Assembly: GCA_001692895.1 (NCBI GenBank)
Contig: KV748181.1
Span: 1,927,640-1,991,639 of the forward strand
DNA from: Cenococcum geophilum 1.58
Taxonomy: Eukaryota > Ascomycota > Dothideomycetes > Gloniales > Gloniaceae
DNA: 64,000 bases
Reading direction: 5' to 3'
The position numbers and the translations under genes were made by a program. Positions 27,454-40,475 of the stretch are shown piece by piece; the stretch's first letter is position 1; every line of letters starts with the position of its first letter. The notes beneath the pieces are model-generated. The model did not search any database, was not told the DNA's origin, and saw only the letters and a list, made by a program, of their open reading frames with translations.

Positions 27454-30400
27454 ATGTCCCTAGACGACGTTCGTGATGCGACTTCAAAGGCGAAAAAGAA
27501 TGAAATCGCGTAAGTGACCATTTATTATACGGTCGCTCATTGCACTATTTTACTATTTGAGACTATGCGAAACCGAAAAATCGCTTCGTTTGTTTTATTA
27601 TCGTGCGGTTGTGTTAATATCGCCGTGCAGAACCTGTGAGCTCTCCCGGAAGCGCAAACTGCGCGAGGTCTACGCCTACACGGCCCTTCTAAACGCAGCC
27701 CACCAACCAAAACTCCACGATCTGCTTTTCGATGCTGAGCCCGACGAAAATGAGTTGCGCTTCTTAGATGAGAATGACATTGCAAAGTAAGATCACTCAT
27801 TCCTTATTCCAATTGATAAATAATATCCTTTCGACAAGTCGCTCGCTCTAAATGCTGATCGCTGTTGCCCACTTGCAGAGGTCGATACTTCAACGACTCG
27901 ACTCTCCCGTCATCTTACCAAAATGCAAAAGTATCACCCAAATCTCCGAGCCTGTCAAACTCCAAAGCTCCTGTGTCCTTCTCATCAACCTCATCGCCAC
28001 CGTCCATTGTTAGCGGCGCCGTTGCAGTGGATGGGCAGCCCAGGGGAGCCTCTGCCTCGCCGTGTCAAACCCATTTATCCCCAACCAACGACTTCGCAGC
28101 TGTCGATGACGGCATGGCGAAGCGCCCACAAAAGTCTTTAACCAGTGTGCACCAAAATACATTCACTCAATCGAAAAGTCGTGGAGACACCCATTCGGAC
28201 GACATCGTTCTCGACAAGGTTACCGCCGACGACCCCGCTCCAGTATCTCGACCGAAACTCTTGAAGCTCTCTGAGGGAAATGAAAATGAAGCTTTTCATC
28301 CTCGAGCAGATGTCTTGTCAGATAGCCCAAGCATCGACCCTAAGAAAGACGTGCCTATCACATCTGGAGATATCGCCAACCTACCAGAATCAGAGATTCC
28401 AAATCATGATTATGATTTGACACCTCGACCGCCTCAAGTAGTGCATTTACCTCCGAAAGAGGAACAGGAACGACATTTGCGCGAGATTGAAAACGCCCAG
28501 GAAAAGGTGGTGCAAAGAGAGCGGAAGGAAGATGAGAGGCTTGGCCTACCCCATGGATCCGTTGCTGGCGAACTTACCTCTTCTCCATCTTCGACTGTGG
28601 GCCCCTACTCTACCGCTACCCCTCATCCCAACCATCACTCGCCCGACACAAGCCCAGATGAGGAGACTTTCCGCGATGGTGTAGCCCAACTACGGCAACC
28701 TAGCCTAGATCACGGCTCAAGCGAGCAGACAGCTAAAGATGAGCACGACAACACTTTGAAGTGGAATATGAAAGTTGCAAGGGAAGATGCTCGTGCACTC
28801 AGTCCTGAAACACCGGACGCGCAGTTGCAATTGGAAGACGAGCAAGCCATCCGACTTGCCCGGAACTCAAAGTACTTCGACTCGAAAGTCCCTCATAGTC
28901 AATCTTCTTTCGCAGGCGAAGGTCGTTCGCTTACTAGCCAAGCCGAAGATGTCGTATCAGAGAACCAGAGCAATGGCGTCTCTTCGCACATTGATGGTTC
29001 CTCAGGAGTACAAGCGGTGGACACAATCCATACTGCACCCACAGATCCCTTAGAGGAAAACGCACCTAGTCTGGCGAATACTGACACTATTGCTGTGAAG
29101 CCTAAACACCATCAGGCGGCACCAACCGAACAACCAACGCCTCCTGTTGATATTGAAATGCAAGATGCACCAAATTCAGTGACACACGAAAAACAGGAAA
29201 AACCGCTCACACCAAATGCGGAAGAGACCGTGGCTCATGTTTCATCAGCCATTTCAAAGACCCCTATTGAGAAATCTCAGTCGTCTGTTAGCTTAACAGC
29301 ACCCGTAAATGGTACTTTGACACCAAGCTCTACTCGCGCTTCTACCTCGGGAAGCCCAAGCCAGCCTCGCAATAGTGAACGCAAAGATAAATCGAAGCTT
29401 TCTGTAGTTTTTGCAAAGCAAGAGAATTTGCGGCCTGTAAATTCTCTCCAACTCTACAATGAGGATTATGCTGCACTTCGAGGGGCCTCTCAGGATTCGA
29501 GCAAGGATTATCTCCAAGGCCTATTCTCCTTCCAGGCACACCATCCCCCGCGATCTACTCCCCTTCAAGAACTTCTCAGCTCGGCCCGAAAAACAGTTAC
29601 AACATCAAATACCCTCGCTAGTTTGCGTGAATGTCAAGATTACAAGATACTAAAGCGTGTTTACCAACTGCAAAATGCTAATAGATGGTCTTTGCGACAA
29701 ATTCAGAAATGTGCTGAACCACCTCGTCCTACTTCTCACCTTGATCATCTCCTTGCCGAGATGAGATGGATGCACACTGACTTTAAAGAGGAGAGAAAGT
29801 GGAAAGTTGCGCTTGCATCAACCTTTGCGGAGTGGTGCGCCGAATACGTAGCCAGCAATCCTAGGCAACAAGAATCTTTGCGAATCAAAGTACGGCCCCA
29901 CAGGAGACTCGACGCTACAGCTGAAATAAACGATGACGAAATGCAGGATGCTCCTACTCCAGATCTTATTCCTTCTGGCGCAAATGAGACTGAGAGCGAG
30001 TCATTCCCCGAGGATGATGATATTTTATCGGGCTTCAATGGTTCGAATGCCCCTGTTGGACTCTTTTCCCTCGGATACGGAGACGTGGTAATGAAAATAG
30101 AACGAACACCGGCCAGCGACGCATTACTCCAAGAGCTTCCTGCGTATGAGCCTACACCAGTAATGAGACCATCGGTAACTGACACACCTTCAACCCCTAC
30201 TTCGGAACCGCCTATTCTTCCTGTATCTAAGCTTGTCACTGGAAAACTCATTTCTCAAGTGACGGGCCCGCCCCGGAAACGCAGCCGATACGAATACGAG
30301 CAGGAGGATGAACCCGTCAATACGCCTAGCAGATCCCATACGTCAGAGCATTCTATGCCCTCTACACCAGGTCGTCGCTTCAATAGGAATGATCTCCCCC

Positions 30401-32248
30401 CAGAGATGACGAATGTTGCCCTATTCAATCCTGAAAATAAGCATGTTAGAGACCGTATTCAGGCTGGCCATGCATTTCGACCTCCATCAGAATTTGCGAT
30501 GCCATCGACAGGCTTTTTTGAGTCTCGAGTCTCTTCTCAGTGGTTATGGGACGAGGATCAGAAGTTACGGAGCCTTGTTAAAGAGTATACATTCAACTGG
30601 TCACTCATTGCTTTGGCCTTATCCCTACCCTCTCTATACACTTCTGGTGCAGAACGACGTACTCCTTGGGAATGTTTTGAGCGCTGGGTACAGCTCGAAG
30701 GGCTTCCAGCCGAAATGTCAAAGACGCAGTACTTTCGAACTTACCAGTCTCGGTTGGAGGCGGCTCAGAGAACTGTGTCTGCACAGCACCAAGCGTTGCA
30801 ACAGCAACTTCAACAACAAGCCCAAGCTGCAGGTCAGACGTTGTCGTCACAAGTGCGACGACGAACTACACAACCTATACGGGTCGAGCGGCGGAAAAAC
30901 AACAGGTACCTTGCAATCATTGATGGCATGAGGAAACTAGCTCGTAAGCGTGAATCGGCAGCGCACAAGCAGCAAGAATGTAAGAATCCCCCCGTTAGTA
31001 GATCTTCATTATTTACTGGATACTAATCGTTTCACTCGCAATTTAGCCGCAAAAGCTGCGCAGTTACGAAAAGCTCATGAGGCTGCTGCACCAAAGACTA
31101 GTGTACACACACCACAGGAATTCAGTAGGCTCAAATACGAAAGAGAGGTCAAGATACTAGAGAAGCAAGAACAGTATCGAATAAACCTTCAAAGGGTATG
31201 ATGTATTTCCGGACATATTATTTCATTTTCTTACATATTGCAGGCTGCTGCGCAGCAACGGCAAGGTCAAGTTGCAGGACAACCTCAAGCGATGCCTAAC
31301 GGTATTGGTCAACCGCAACGCAACGGAACCCCTAATGGCAACGCGCCTGGACCTAGTCCCTTAGCGAATTCTACCTCTCAGACAGGCCACCCCGCTGCGA
31401 ATATCAACATGCAAGCTCGATCACATTCAGGCCAACCTTCAATGCAGAGCAATTTCCCGAACGGGAATGTATCCGGAATTCAGATGGGTGTTCAAGGGAT
31501 TCCACAAGCTCAGATGCAGGCCAACATCCAAGGGCAACAGAGAATGCCGCCTCCTGAAAATATGCGACTAGGTATGCAGAGAGCCCAATACCCATCAACA
31601 AACCAACACCAATTCCAGTTACAACAACAGCAAATTAATCTTGCAGGCAACATATCAGCTAGTCATATTGGAGCCGGTAACGGTATGCCCAATCCCAGCA
31701 TGATGGCTTCCATGGCCGGCCAGAATATGAATGGAAACTCAACTCCGTCAATGAACGGCATGTCTGGGTCTGCAGCATCCCCACGCATGTCTCAACTCAA
31801 CCCATCTTTACAAAACCAATCCCGACCGCTATCTAGCGGCCACGTCCCTGCTATTCATAACATTCAGAATCAATTGAAGGCACAACATCCAGACTGGTCT
31901 CCTGAGCATGTTACAAAAGTCGCTACAGACCAGATGAAGCAATATTCTCTGCGAGTGCAGAGAGCGTCTGCAATAAACGCTGCGGCAGGTGTATCAGCCG
32001 TTGGTGCTGCAAATCAGATTGGTTCGAATGTTTATCTCCAGAATGGCGGAACTGTTGCCGGTAGCCCGTCTCCGAACTCTGCGCAGAATTATCAACAACT
32101 TCGACAGCAAATGATGCACCAGCGTCCGCAACAAGCCGGTAGTCCGAGGTTGAATTCTGCTCGACCACTGAGCCGGAGCGCAACTCCTCAGAACCCACAA
32201 CTTCAACAGAGTCCTGGACTTCCGCAAGCGCAACTGGCGAGGAATTAA
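27454..32248 (+). CDS. EAF1: NuA4 histone acetyltransferase scaffold Eaf1/Vid21
   Basis: Platform subunit of the NuA4 histone H4/H2A acetyltransferase complex. Exons 27454-27509, 27631-27786, 27879-30979, 31047-31195 and 31244-32248 give 1488 residues. The first exon is short (MSLDDVRDATSK); exon 2 gives RKRKLREVYAYTALLN. A long disordered part leads to the HSA domain near 685-740 (SHLDHLLAEMRWMHTDFKEERKWK), which binds actin-related proteins. A SANT/Myb-type domain lies near 955-1020 (WLWDEDQKLRSLVKEYTFNWSLIA). Residues after about 1040 are Gln-rich and then Asn/Gln/Met/Pro-rich, as in other fungal Vid21 proteins. The four introns keep frame throughout. The order HSA then SANT with no ATPase separates it from Swr1/Ino80. 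Confidence 0.93.
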
Positions 32249-34389
32249 TTGGAGGATTTGAGACTTGCATTGTACATATGTCATGAGTTTTTATTGTCGC
32301 CTCTCGGAGTTCGGGTTTTGGGGATACCTTCTAGGATGGTTTCTTGGACTTGGGAGAGCAAGGCGCTCAGGTGTCGGCAGAACAGCGAAACTGCTATTTT
32401 TTGGTGGGGCCTTTATTGTGCAAGCTCAAGCGTTAAGAGTAACTTAACGTGTTGTGTTACTAGAGCTTGAATGTCCCAATTTTTTTCGAGCTGCATTGGC
32501 TGGATGCGAAGCTCCTTTGACCTTATTCCCTAGCGGATATATTTGAAGCGCAGAATTTTGCCCTGACTTTACTGTAAATAATTGCATCTTCAACGTTTTG
32601 CCCTGTCACTCGTGGAAAAGAGATTGTGGAAGCCAATGCCGCACAGGCTCCCCTTCTGTACTACGACTGATTTATTAATCTTGAAGAATTTATGTAACTT
32701 TCTCTCGAATCGGCTTCAACCCTTCGTTTCTTCAGATTCTTTTATCTCATATCACCTAACCATTCCATCAGTTGCAAATAACACACTCAAGCGACCAAAG
32801 GACAAAGTCTTGGTTCGTAAAGTTTTCAGTTGTCACTTACCCTCAGCCACTGGCAGAATCTTCAAGCTATATGTACCATTTATGATAGCGTTCAACCGAA
32901 ATCAACCGTTTTCTAATACGGTTTCCCGCTTAGTTCGACTCAGAACCTTCCTTCTAAGAGTTCAAAGACACTCAGTATGCACGAGCAACAGAGGACAGAG
33001 GTCCTATACTGCGTCGACGTCCAGACGGTTCTCGACACTTCTGCTGCCACTCTGTGCCGGTAGGTTGTTGACTATGTACAAATTCAAGTGAAGAAACCTT
33101 GGCCATCTAGGAGCACTATAGCACAAACGCTTCTGAAATAATGCAAGACTCGAACGTCTACGGGATCGTCAAATCTAACTTTTCCATCTTCACTTGCCCT
33201 TCTCGTTTCCATAATGGAACTTGTTCCATTTCTTGCCTAACAGGCTGGGCTAGCAGAAAGAACTATTAGCAAGCACCTTTTCATTTCATTTCTTTTGCAA
33301 AAACGAAGTATTTTAGGATGGGAGGTTTCGTATTGGGTTTAAGAAGGTACATTGGGTGGATTTCGTCAACCTACATCAAGTTTCTGATCGGAAGCTTTTT
33401 CCTTGAGAGGTTCACTGTTGATGCCGGGGTCGCATTATATTATCGTCTTCTTAAGCTATGCAGAGAAAGGCTAGGTTGGTTGGATATACCGGAAGAGTTC
33501 AGTTCTTCATTTCTAACGGAATTTGGGTCACTTGAGAATGAATACTAGATTAGCAAGCCTCCTACGAAGGTTGACAAGTTATGTGGCATCCCCAAATAAG
33601 TCTCTAGGAGTCTTGCCCGAAAAATTGGGAGCAAGGCCAGGTAAGAATACATCAAAAGTCTTTGCGTGTCCCAGGGTAGTATCAAAAGGTCTACATGCCG
33701 AGCTTCGTGGCGACGCCGGGCGTATATGTTGGGTGAGCACCACTAGCTGTCCACCTATCTTCTATATCGGTGACAGCAGGTGTATGCATCTTGTCTATTG
33801 GTACGACAGCCTGCACAACAAAGTATAAAGCATCGACGGTGCCTGCAGCTATAGCAAGGTTGCAAGTAAATGTAGACGTGATAATCGAATACTGCTACAA
33901 GTGAAGGTAGATTGAGAAGTGCAAGAGCTGAAGGTCAAGCTGTCGAAAGGCGAAGAGCAAGCTGGAGCGGGATGTATTTTTCATTTCTCGTCAATGCTCT
34001 CGGATGGAAATGTCCCTTCCTTTGATTCCCGTTACAAGCGAGAGCGTTATGCTAATGTCGACTCGGGCAACAGCTCTTTCTAGCGGATTTAGCTAGGCTA
34101 GAAGCGGGCCTAGTATGTGGCTTGGCCTGTAAGTGGCTGTAGGGCTGAGGCTCAATCCTTGGCGAGCTGAGGCGTCCATAACCCATTTGAGAAGGAGAAT
34201 GCGTGGATACTAGCTCAACGCCATTCAGCGCTGCCGTGATACGATCCGGACTCCCCTTGCTTCCGAGCCAACTCTGTTAATCCCCTTACTTTCACTCACC
34301 ATAGTCGCTCTTTGCACGCTGAATGCCGGACAGAAGTAACAGAAGAGGTGGTGCGCGATTTGACAGGGGATTCTTCAGGCTTCAGCAAA
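32249..34389. other. 2.1-kb gap, no supported gene
   Basis: Spacer between EAF1 and ERD1. Frames at 32582-33091 (TTG start), 33318-33548 and 33523-33828 exist, but none shows a domain, codon pattern or partner exon that I trust. No TIRs or tandem repeats were found. It may include a long EAF1 3' UTR or a decayed gene. Confidence 0.4.
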
Positions 34390-35842
34390 ATGGACGGTGA
34401 CCCAGCTGTTAAGCCCGAATTAGATTCGTTTAGCCGCCTTCTTCCCTTGCCCTACCGAGTCGCTCTAATCATCGTCCTTGGTGGGTGAAAACTTCCACCA
34501 CGAGAACCTGGAATGTCATTGCTGATCTTTATCCAGGTATCTGGGCTTGGGGATTGAACCTCCAATATCTTAGTCTCATCAAGATCGTAAAACCACCTCA
34601 TCGTATAACCACAGATAAACTTATGTGCTAAAAACTCTCTCAGGATGTGCCAGCGCTGATACGATACCCTTCACGAACCTCTCCTACGCACCCTCCTCAC
34701 CACCTCTCTTGCTACCGGGTCGCAACCTTTCTGACAATTCCACTCGTCGCCTCACTCCTGTTTTTCTGGGCCATCACTCGCGGGAACTCCACATCAGTAC
34801 AGCGCTGGGAGATTCTACCGAACCTCTATTTACTCGTGCTCGTTGTCGGCTTCGTTGCCCCAATCCCTTTTCTATCTCGCTCTGGCCGGTTCCGCACACT
34901 CGCAACGCTCAAGCGCGTAAGCATCGGGGGACTCGCTGAGGCCCAAGATGGCAAATTTGGAGACATTCTAATGGCCGATGCTTTAACGTCTTATGCAAAG
35001 GTGCTGGGCGATCTATTCATCGCGCTCTGCATGTTCTTTTCTTCAAAGCATTCTTCCACGGGACGCCCAGATCGAGGATGCGGAGGACAATTCATGGTTC
35101 CTTTTATCATCAGCATACCCAGCGTTATACGGCTACGCCAGTGTCTCATCGAATATTTCCGCGTGCGAAATGGCAACAAGCGAACTGGAGGCATGGGGAG
35201 TTCAGGATGGGGCGGACAACATCTTGCCAATGCACTGAAATATACCAGTGCATTCCCAGTGATTATACTGAGTGCTTTACAGCGTGGGTATGATCCTAAG
35301 AAGATCGGGATGACTGAAGCGGGCTTGTTTCGATTATGGTTCGGCGCTCTGAAAAATTGAATCTGTGGTGATAAGCTTACAATGCATAGGCTCTTCTTCG
35401 TCTTCCTCAATTCTTTCTACTCTTTTTACTGGGACGTTACTCGCGACTGGGAACTGTCGCTCTTCTCCTCTGCTCGAAAGAGCCCAGAATACCCGTATGG
35501 CCTGCGACGACATCTCTACTTTCACGCAAAAGAGATTTACTACTGTGCCATCATCATTGACTTACTGCTGCGTTGTACCTGGAGTTTTAAGCTCTCGCCT
35601 CATTTGGATCATTTTAATGATTTAGAAGGCGGCATTTTCCTAATGGAGGCGTTGGAGGTATTTAGGAGATGGATTTGGGTATTTTTCAGAGTTGAGACTG
35701 AATGGGGTAGGCTAACCACAATCACATCTTCCGCTCAGAATTTATACTAACTTCGAGCGTACTTGCAGTCCGAAACAATCGTGGACCTCTACCCGATGAC
35801 ATCCTTTTAAATGAGATGAGCAATAAGTACGATGAGGATTGA
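34390..35842 (+). CDS. ERD1: Erd1-like EXS-domain Golgi membrane protein
   Basis: Multi-pass EXS-family protein; yeast Erd1 acts in the Golgi in retention of lumenal ER proteins and phosphate recycling from glycosylation. Exons 34390-34480, 34537-34586, 34644-35338, 35390-35706 and 35769-35842 give 408 residues. Exon 1 codes MDGDPAVKPELDSFSRLLPLP; then IWAWGLNLQYLSLIKI. The middle has TM segments (FLTIPLVASLLFFWAI, LLVLVVGFVAPIPFL) and DILMADALTSYAKVLGD, a family hallmark. The splice at 35338/35390 rebuilds LFRLW-LFFVFLNSFYSFYWDV, the EXS signature with the conserved WDV. The end is RNNRGPLPDDILLNEM. The gene is invisible as one frame because all five exons are small or shifted. Confidence 0.88.
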
Positions 35843-36163
35843 TCTGGGTTTGTATTGTAGCATAGCGTTGGTGTATGTATGCTATGAGGCGTTCAAGCAA
35901 ATAATAGTTTTGTAACAGTAGTGAATTCTTTTGCAAGAGGTTGCGGAGCACGGTAGGCCCTCACGTCGGTTAGACTTGTTAGTATATATGTTGTAGTGAG
36001 GCTCTTATTCTGCTGAAGTTACGCCTTTCGAGTTCATACTACTGGCACCAGAGTTATCTGGATATGACGTGACAAGCTTATCTTCGCTAATTTCGCCAAC
36101 GTCGCCGGAATTACCAGGGAAATTTCCACATTAATCTCACATAAGTCCCATGGCTGCGCCATA
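35843..36163. other. convergent spacer, ERD1 / FAP1
   Basis: 321 bases with the 3' ends of convergent genes. Nothing else is recognised. Confidence 0.5.
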
Positions 36164-39100
36164 TCATTCATCCTCATCGTCCATTTCCGCCCACGTTCCC
36201 ATAGCACGGCCACCAGGATCCGAAAAGGAAACTGACCCATCCTGGTCAGCAACGACTTCACTACCCTTATAGTCGGCCCTCTCTTCGCCTGACACATTTT
36301 CTCCGTCACTTCCTGGCTTCTCCTTCTCGGTGCTGCCTCCAATCTCGAGGTTCCCCTCACTCCCCTTCCTTTCTCTCTCCTCTTCCATCAGCTCTGCCGT
36401 TTCCCAATCATCCACTACACTCTCCTTCCTCTTTATCTCTGCCTTCTTTTTATTTTTCGATAAGCTTAATACTGTGAATGTATTTTTTCCTTCAACAGGA
36501 CCCTGCCTCTGAATACGCATAGGCGCCGCCCCCTTCGCTGCAACCTGACTCCATCCCGTTCCCGTTCCACTATCTGTTTCCCTTCGCAAAATGTTTAGGG
36601 AACCATCGACACGGCAGAGCTCCAGAGTGCCCAGGGAATGTGCAGATAGAGATTTGGAGATGGTAGGTTTGAGGGACATGAGCAGGGTTTCGAGGTCGCG
36701 GTCAGAAAGTCCTAGAGTGTTGACGACTGGATTCAGGGCAACTTCTTCACTTGGGAGAAATGAGACATCCAGCGTGATTCCGGATTTAGTGTCGATGGCA
36801 TCCTTAAGTGCTGAGCGTAGTTCTTCAATGGTGAGACCAAAACGTGGGTTTGTCAGAAGGAACCCGTTGTAGGGGTCACCGACCAAATTACTAGCCTTCA
36901 TTCTACGCTGTGTATCTGTGGTGAGGGAGCTCATATTTGCCACCGTAGCTCGCTGGGATTGTCGAATACGCATACACTCTGCGAGAGTTTTCATTGGTGC
37001 CATGACGAACCGAGGGGTCTTAAATACAGCTACGTGCCGGTGAGGCTCGGGATCCATGCTTTCAGAATCAAAGCCAAAGTCATCCGCGAGGGCGTGAATA
37101 AAGGTCCGTTGGTGGGAAGGCATCGGTTTGAGCCTGAGGCGTTTCTCGGCTGGGTTGGCAGCGAAAATACGAAACTCTTTCTCTTGAGTGGAAGCCCATG
37201 ATAGGTTTTCTTGATACATTGTGAGCGTCTCAGAGGTATATGGAATGTGGTCATCCTTATGAGTTGCGGGATCGATGTTGAGAGCCAGGGCGAGTTTGCG
37301 ATTCCTTTCCAGACGAGCGCATTCATCATCACACTTCAAGAACTTTTTGGTATTTCCTTCACTATTCCTTGACGCGTTGCATCTTGCTTCCTGCTTGACA
37401 CGCTGGCATTCGCAAGTAATGAAGGTTTTGTGTTGACAGGGTTTGTCTTCTTTACAAGGGTATGGAGAGTGACATGAAGTTAGACAAGCATGCCCACAAG
37501 TTGCTAATTCTTTGCCGCAAGGCTGCTGACATGGCTCTTCGCATTGGCCCGGCCTATGGCATTGTCGTTGACATCTAAGATAAAGTTAGCCTCTCATAGT
37601 CAAGAAGAATGTTTAGAGCTTACTTATGCGCCCCGCATTTGAGTCTCCGGCCACATACCTCCCCACAGCGAACTTCGTTGAGCCAGCATGGTTGGTTTTT
37701 TAGAGTATTCTTGCCACATAAACATGGCTTGGTAGTGAGGAAAGGGCATTTTGGACAGCTCTCATTGTCAAGATGGCAGCTATGAGGTACTTGAGAATGT
37801 CCGCACGACTTCGACCTGTCGCATTGGAACTGACAAGGGGGTGGCTTAGTCCCGCAGGGCAAAGGAGGCTGCAGAACCGTACGACCACAATGGCAGCTAA
37901 TTTCGTCAAAAATAGCCTCACGGCAGGTCCCACAGGGTCCCTTGTGGCAGAGTTCCTGGCAGCGGTGTTCAGGGTTGCCACATTTCAACAAACGCTCACA
38001 AGTTCGTGTACAGATATGCTCAGCTTCAAAGCTATCGTCAGGCTGCCTAGGGGCTGAATGAAGCGGTCTAAGTTTGCGCTTGCTAGCTTGCCGCTCGGTT
38101 GCCTTGCGCTCCCCTGGACAACACCTTTCACCACACTCGTGTCGGCCACAGTTGAGTGTGACACGACAGACACGCAGGCACTGGGGAGGCTCCTCCGTGC
38201 CTTGGTGACAGATTGTCGACGAGGTTGTCCGCCCACAACAGCAGGCGATTGAGACATTCTGGAGGCAAGGAGAGCACTCTCCTTGGTGACAGAGTTGCAA
38301 GCATTCGTGACCGCATAGCAAGAGCTTTCCGCATGGTCTCGAACAGTTTGGAATTGGGTCCTCGCATGTTCTTCTAATTTTATCCGAAATCTCGCTCAAC
38401 CAAGTTTTGCCACAGGGGCAGTGAGAGATGACATCGGGTGACCGAGGGCAATGTGGAGGCTCGATGTCCTGTTGATGACATGGTTTCGAACAGTGATGTA
38501 TCCCGCAATCAAACTCTCTTCCACAGGAATTACCACACTCGAACAATCCAATCCACTGTTCAACGACTTTTGTCCCATCCTTAGCAAAATATGAGCGTTT
38601 GCTCTCTTCTTCATCCCCTCGGTCGCAGCAAAGTATTTCTTTCTCAACTCGCCCGCAACAACAACGGGCAGGTACACGAATTTCGCAGGCACCACACAGG
38701 CCTTCATGGCACGGCCTTGTGCAGACGTGGTCACCACAGGGCATGATCTCACCACACGGTTCACCACAGCTCCACCCATTCTCATAATCAGTATCAAGGC
38801 ATCGCCTCGTGATGGACTTCTTTCCACAGAAGCAATTCCGCGTAGGTCCCATCTGGGAACAAGGAGGACATGGCCCGCTATGGCACAGAGATGGGCATGG
38901 ATGCGGACATTTTTTAGGTAGATCGCGTGGTCTCGAACATGTCTGACCACAAGAGAATGGCGGTAAACCGGGTAATGGCTTCGGATCAATCTCTTTTTCA
39001 CACCAACACGTGAAGACTTTAGGCAACGAATCTTTAGGGAGATTGCAGCCAGGACACCTCCACTGCCTCGGAGGAGGCAATTCACCACCTTGTACATCCT

Positions 39101-39914
39101 GACGTGCGGCTGCAGACCCTTCGTTGGCTGACCATTTTTTGATGCAACTAAGATGGAAAACCGTCCAGCAAGTCCTGCAGGACCATATCCGAGAATTCCT
39201 TCGAATGTCTTCCGTACATATGGCACATTCGTAATGGCCGTTATCGATATCTTCATGTGTTCTGGTGGAAATATCAGGCGCAGAAGATTTCGAAAGTTTT
39301 CGTCTCCGTTGCTGAGGTGGCCGAATACTCCTCGCTCCTGATGCTGGTTGGACATGCGGTTGGCCTGGCCGGAATTCAGGAGCATCTGCGTACAGATGAG
39401 ATGCAGTTCTCGCAGTTGCTGGCCCATTTGAGCTGTTATCCTCATTTTCTATTGTGAGCTGGCCTCCAAACTGTCTGCCACCTTGAACTGTCCGGTGAGG
39501 ATGTGCGGGCTGTCCAGGTTGATTATGGGAACTTCGTGCTTCTTGTCTTCCAGAACTATTCGCCCCGCCTCTTTGTCGGCCTTGCAGTCCTCCACCCCGA
39601 CCCCTTCGATTCCGGCGTAGCGGCGGGTTCTCGGTTACAGAAATATCAGCGCTGGAAGGCTCTCTAGGCTGAAGTTGATCCGATAGAGTCACAGATGCAG
39701 GTCTCATTGCTAGAGCAGCACCTCGAGCAGGTTGTGCCCGGCCATCTCCCCTCCGACCGCCATGAGTTTGGGTCTGTACCACGTCATCACCCTGAGGCTC
39801 TTGTTGGCTCTCTCCAGCGTTTCTATTTTGCAGTCGGCGACGTCTTGGCCGTCTCGTAGGTCCTGTAGATATATGATCTTGAGCTTGTGGGACCGAAATT
39901 GTTGTTGCAGACAT
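36164..39914 (-). CDS. FAP1: NF-X1-type zinc-finger protein, Fap1/STC-like
   Basis: NF-X1 family protein; yeast Fap1 binds FKBP12, and animal NF-X1 is a transcriptional regulator/E3 ligase. Minus-strand exons 39914-37624 and 37574-36164 give 1233 residues. The start is the ATG at 39914 (MSATTISVPQ), with a good GCC context; the frame further upstream opens only with TTG. An Arg/Gly-rich N-terminus is followed by a RING/PHD-like finger at about 227-300 (ECAICTEDI ... WSCRTCWTVFHLSCIKKW). A run of NF-X1 Cys/His repeats follows at about 300-830 (CGHDxCxxxCHxGxCxxC type, e.g. CPHPCPSLCHSGPCPPC). After the intron come CSQ-like repeats and an R3H domain near 900-970 (HALADDFGFDSESMDPEPHRHV). The C-terminus is acidic. 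The single intron splits CGAHK and CQRQC, keeping the last NF-X1 repeats in frame. Confidence 0.92.
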
Positions 39915-40475
39915 GGCTATGGTGTCGTGGATGAGTGGATGAATGGACGTGGTGGCGCGGACGTCTAGAAGATGCAAAAATTGAGATCGGTATACAGCGG
40001 CAATTCAAAGAAAGCAAAGGGGTGTAGTCAGCGACGGACGTGACTTTGCAGGCTCCAAAAAAAAGGCCTGGTGAACAGTAGGAAAAGGTGGTGGTGAATG
40101 TGGGATTGGATTGGTGGGGAGAAGGTTAGTGGCAAGCAATATATATCGATGCTCTCTGGGGGTGTCGAAATGACGCTAGTGTTGGCACAACCTAGAAAGA
40201 CTCAGAGGGTGACTCTTTATATCAAAGGCATGACGGACCCCCAGATCGGGCGCAAAAGCTGCGGACGCGCCACCGGTTGCCGTGGATGTAAGCTGCTATG
40301 ACTCTCCCGTTCACCCGCAGCAGCACTAACTAAATTATCTCTCATTTTAACGACCCAAAAGAGCGTCATCGCCAAGAGGAAAAACTGTCGGCCCGTTATC
40401 CTTGCGCCGCTCTATCTCCAGGCCTCAAGGTCTCAAGCTATCTACCACCCCGACCACTACATCCTCTCTACCGCC
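39915..40475. promoter_or_regulatory. divergent promoter, FAP1 / BIG1
   Basis: 561 bases between divergent genes. The sequence before BIG1 is rich in C/T with ACC blocks. No further element is recognised. Confidence 0.4.

Noticed and set aside
32582-33091. 169-codon frame after EAF1
   Set aside because: Opens with TTG, no domain, irregular composition; likely chance in a long spacer.
37773-38252. Plus-strand frames across FAP1
   Set aside because: Mirror frames of the Cys/His-rich NF-X1 repeats on the minus strand.
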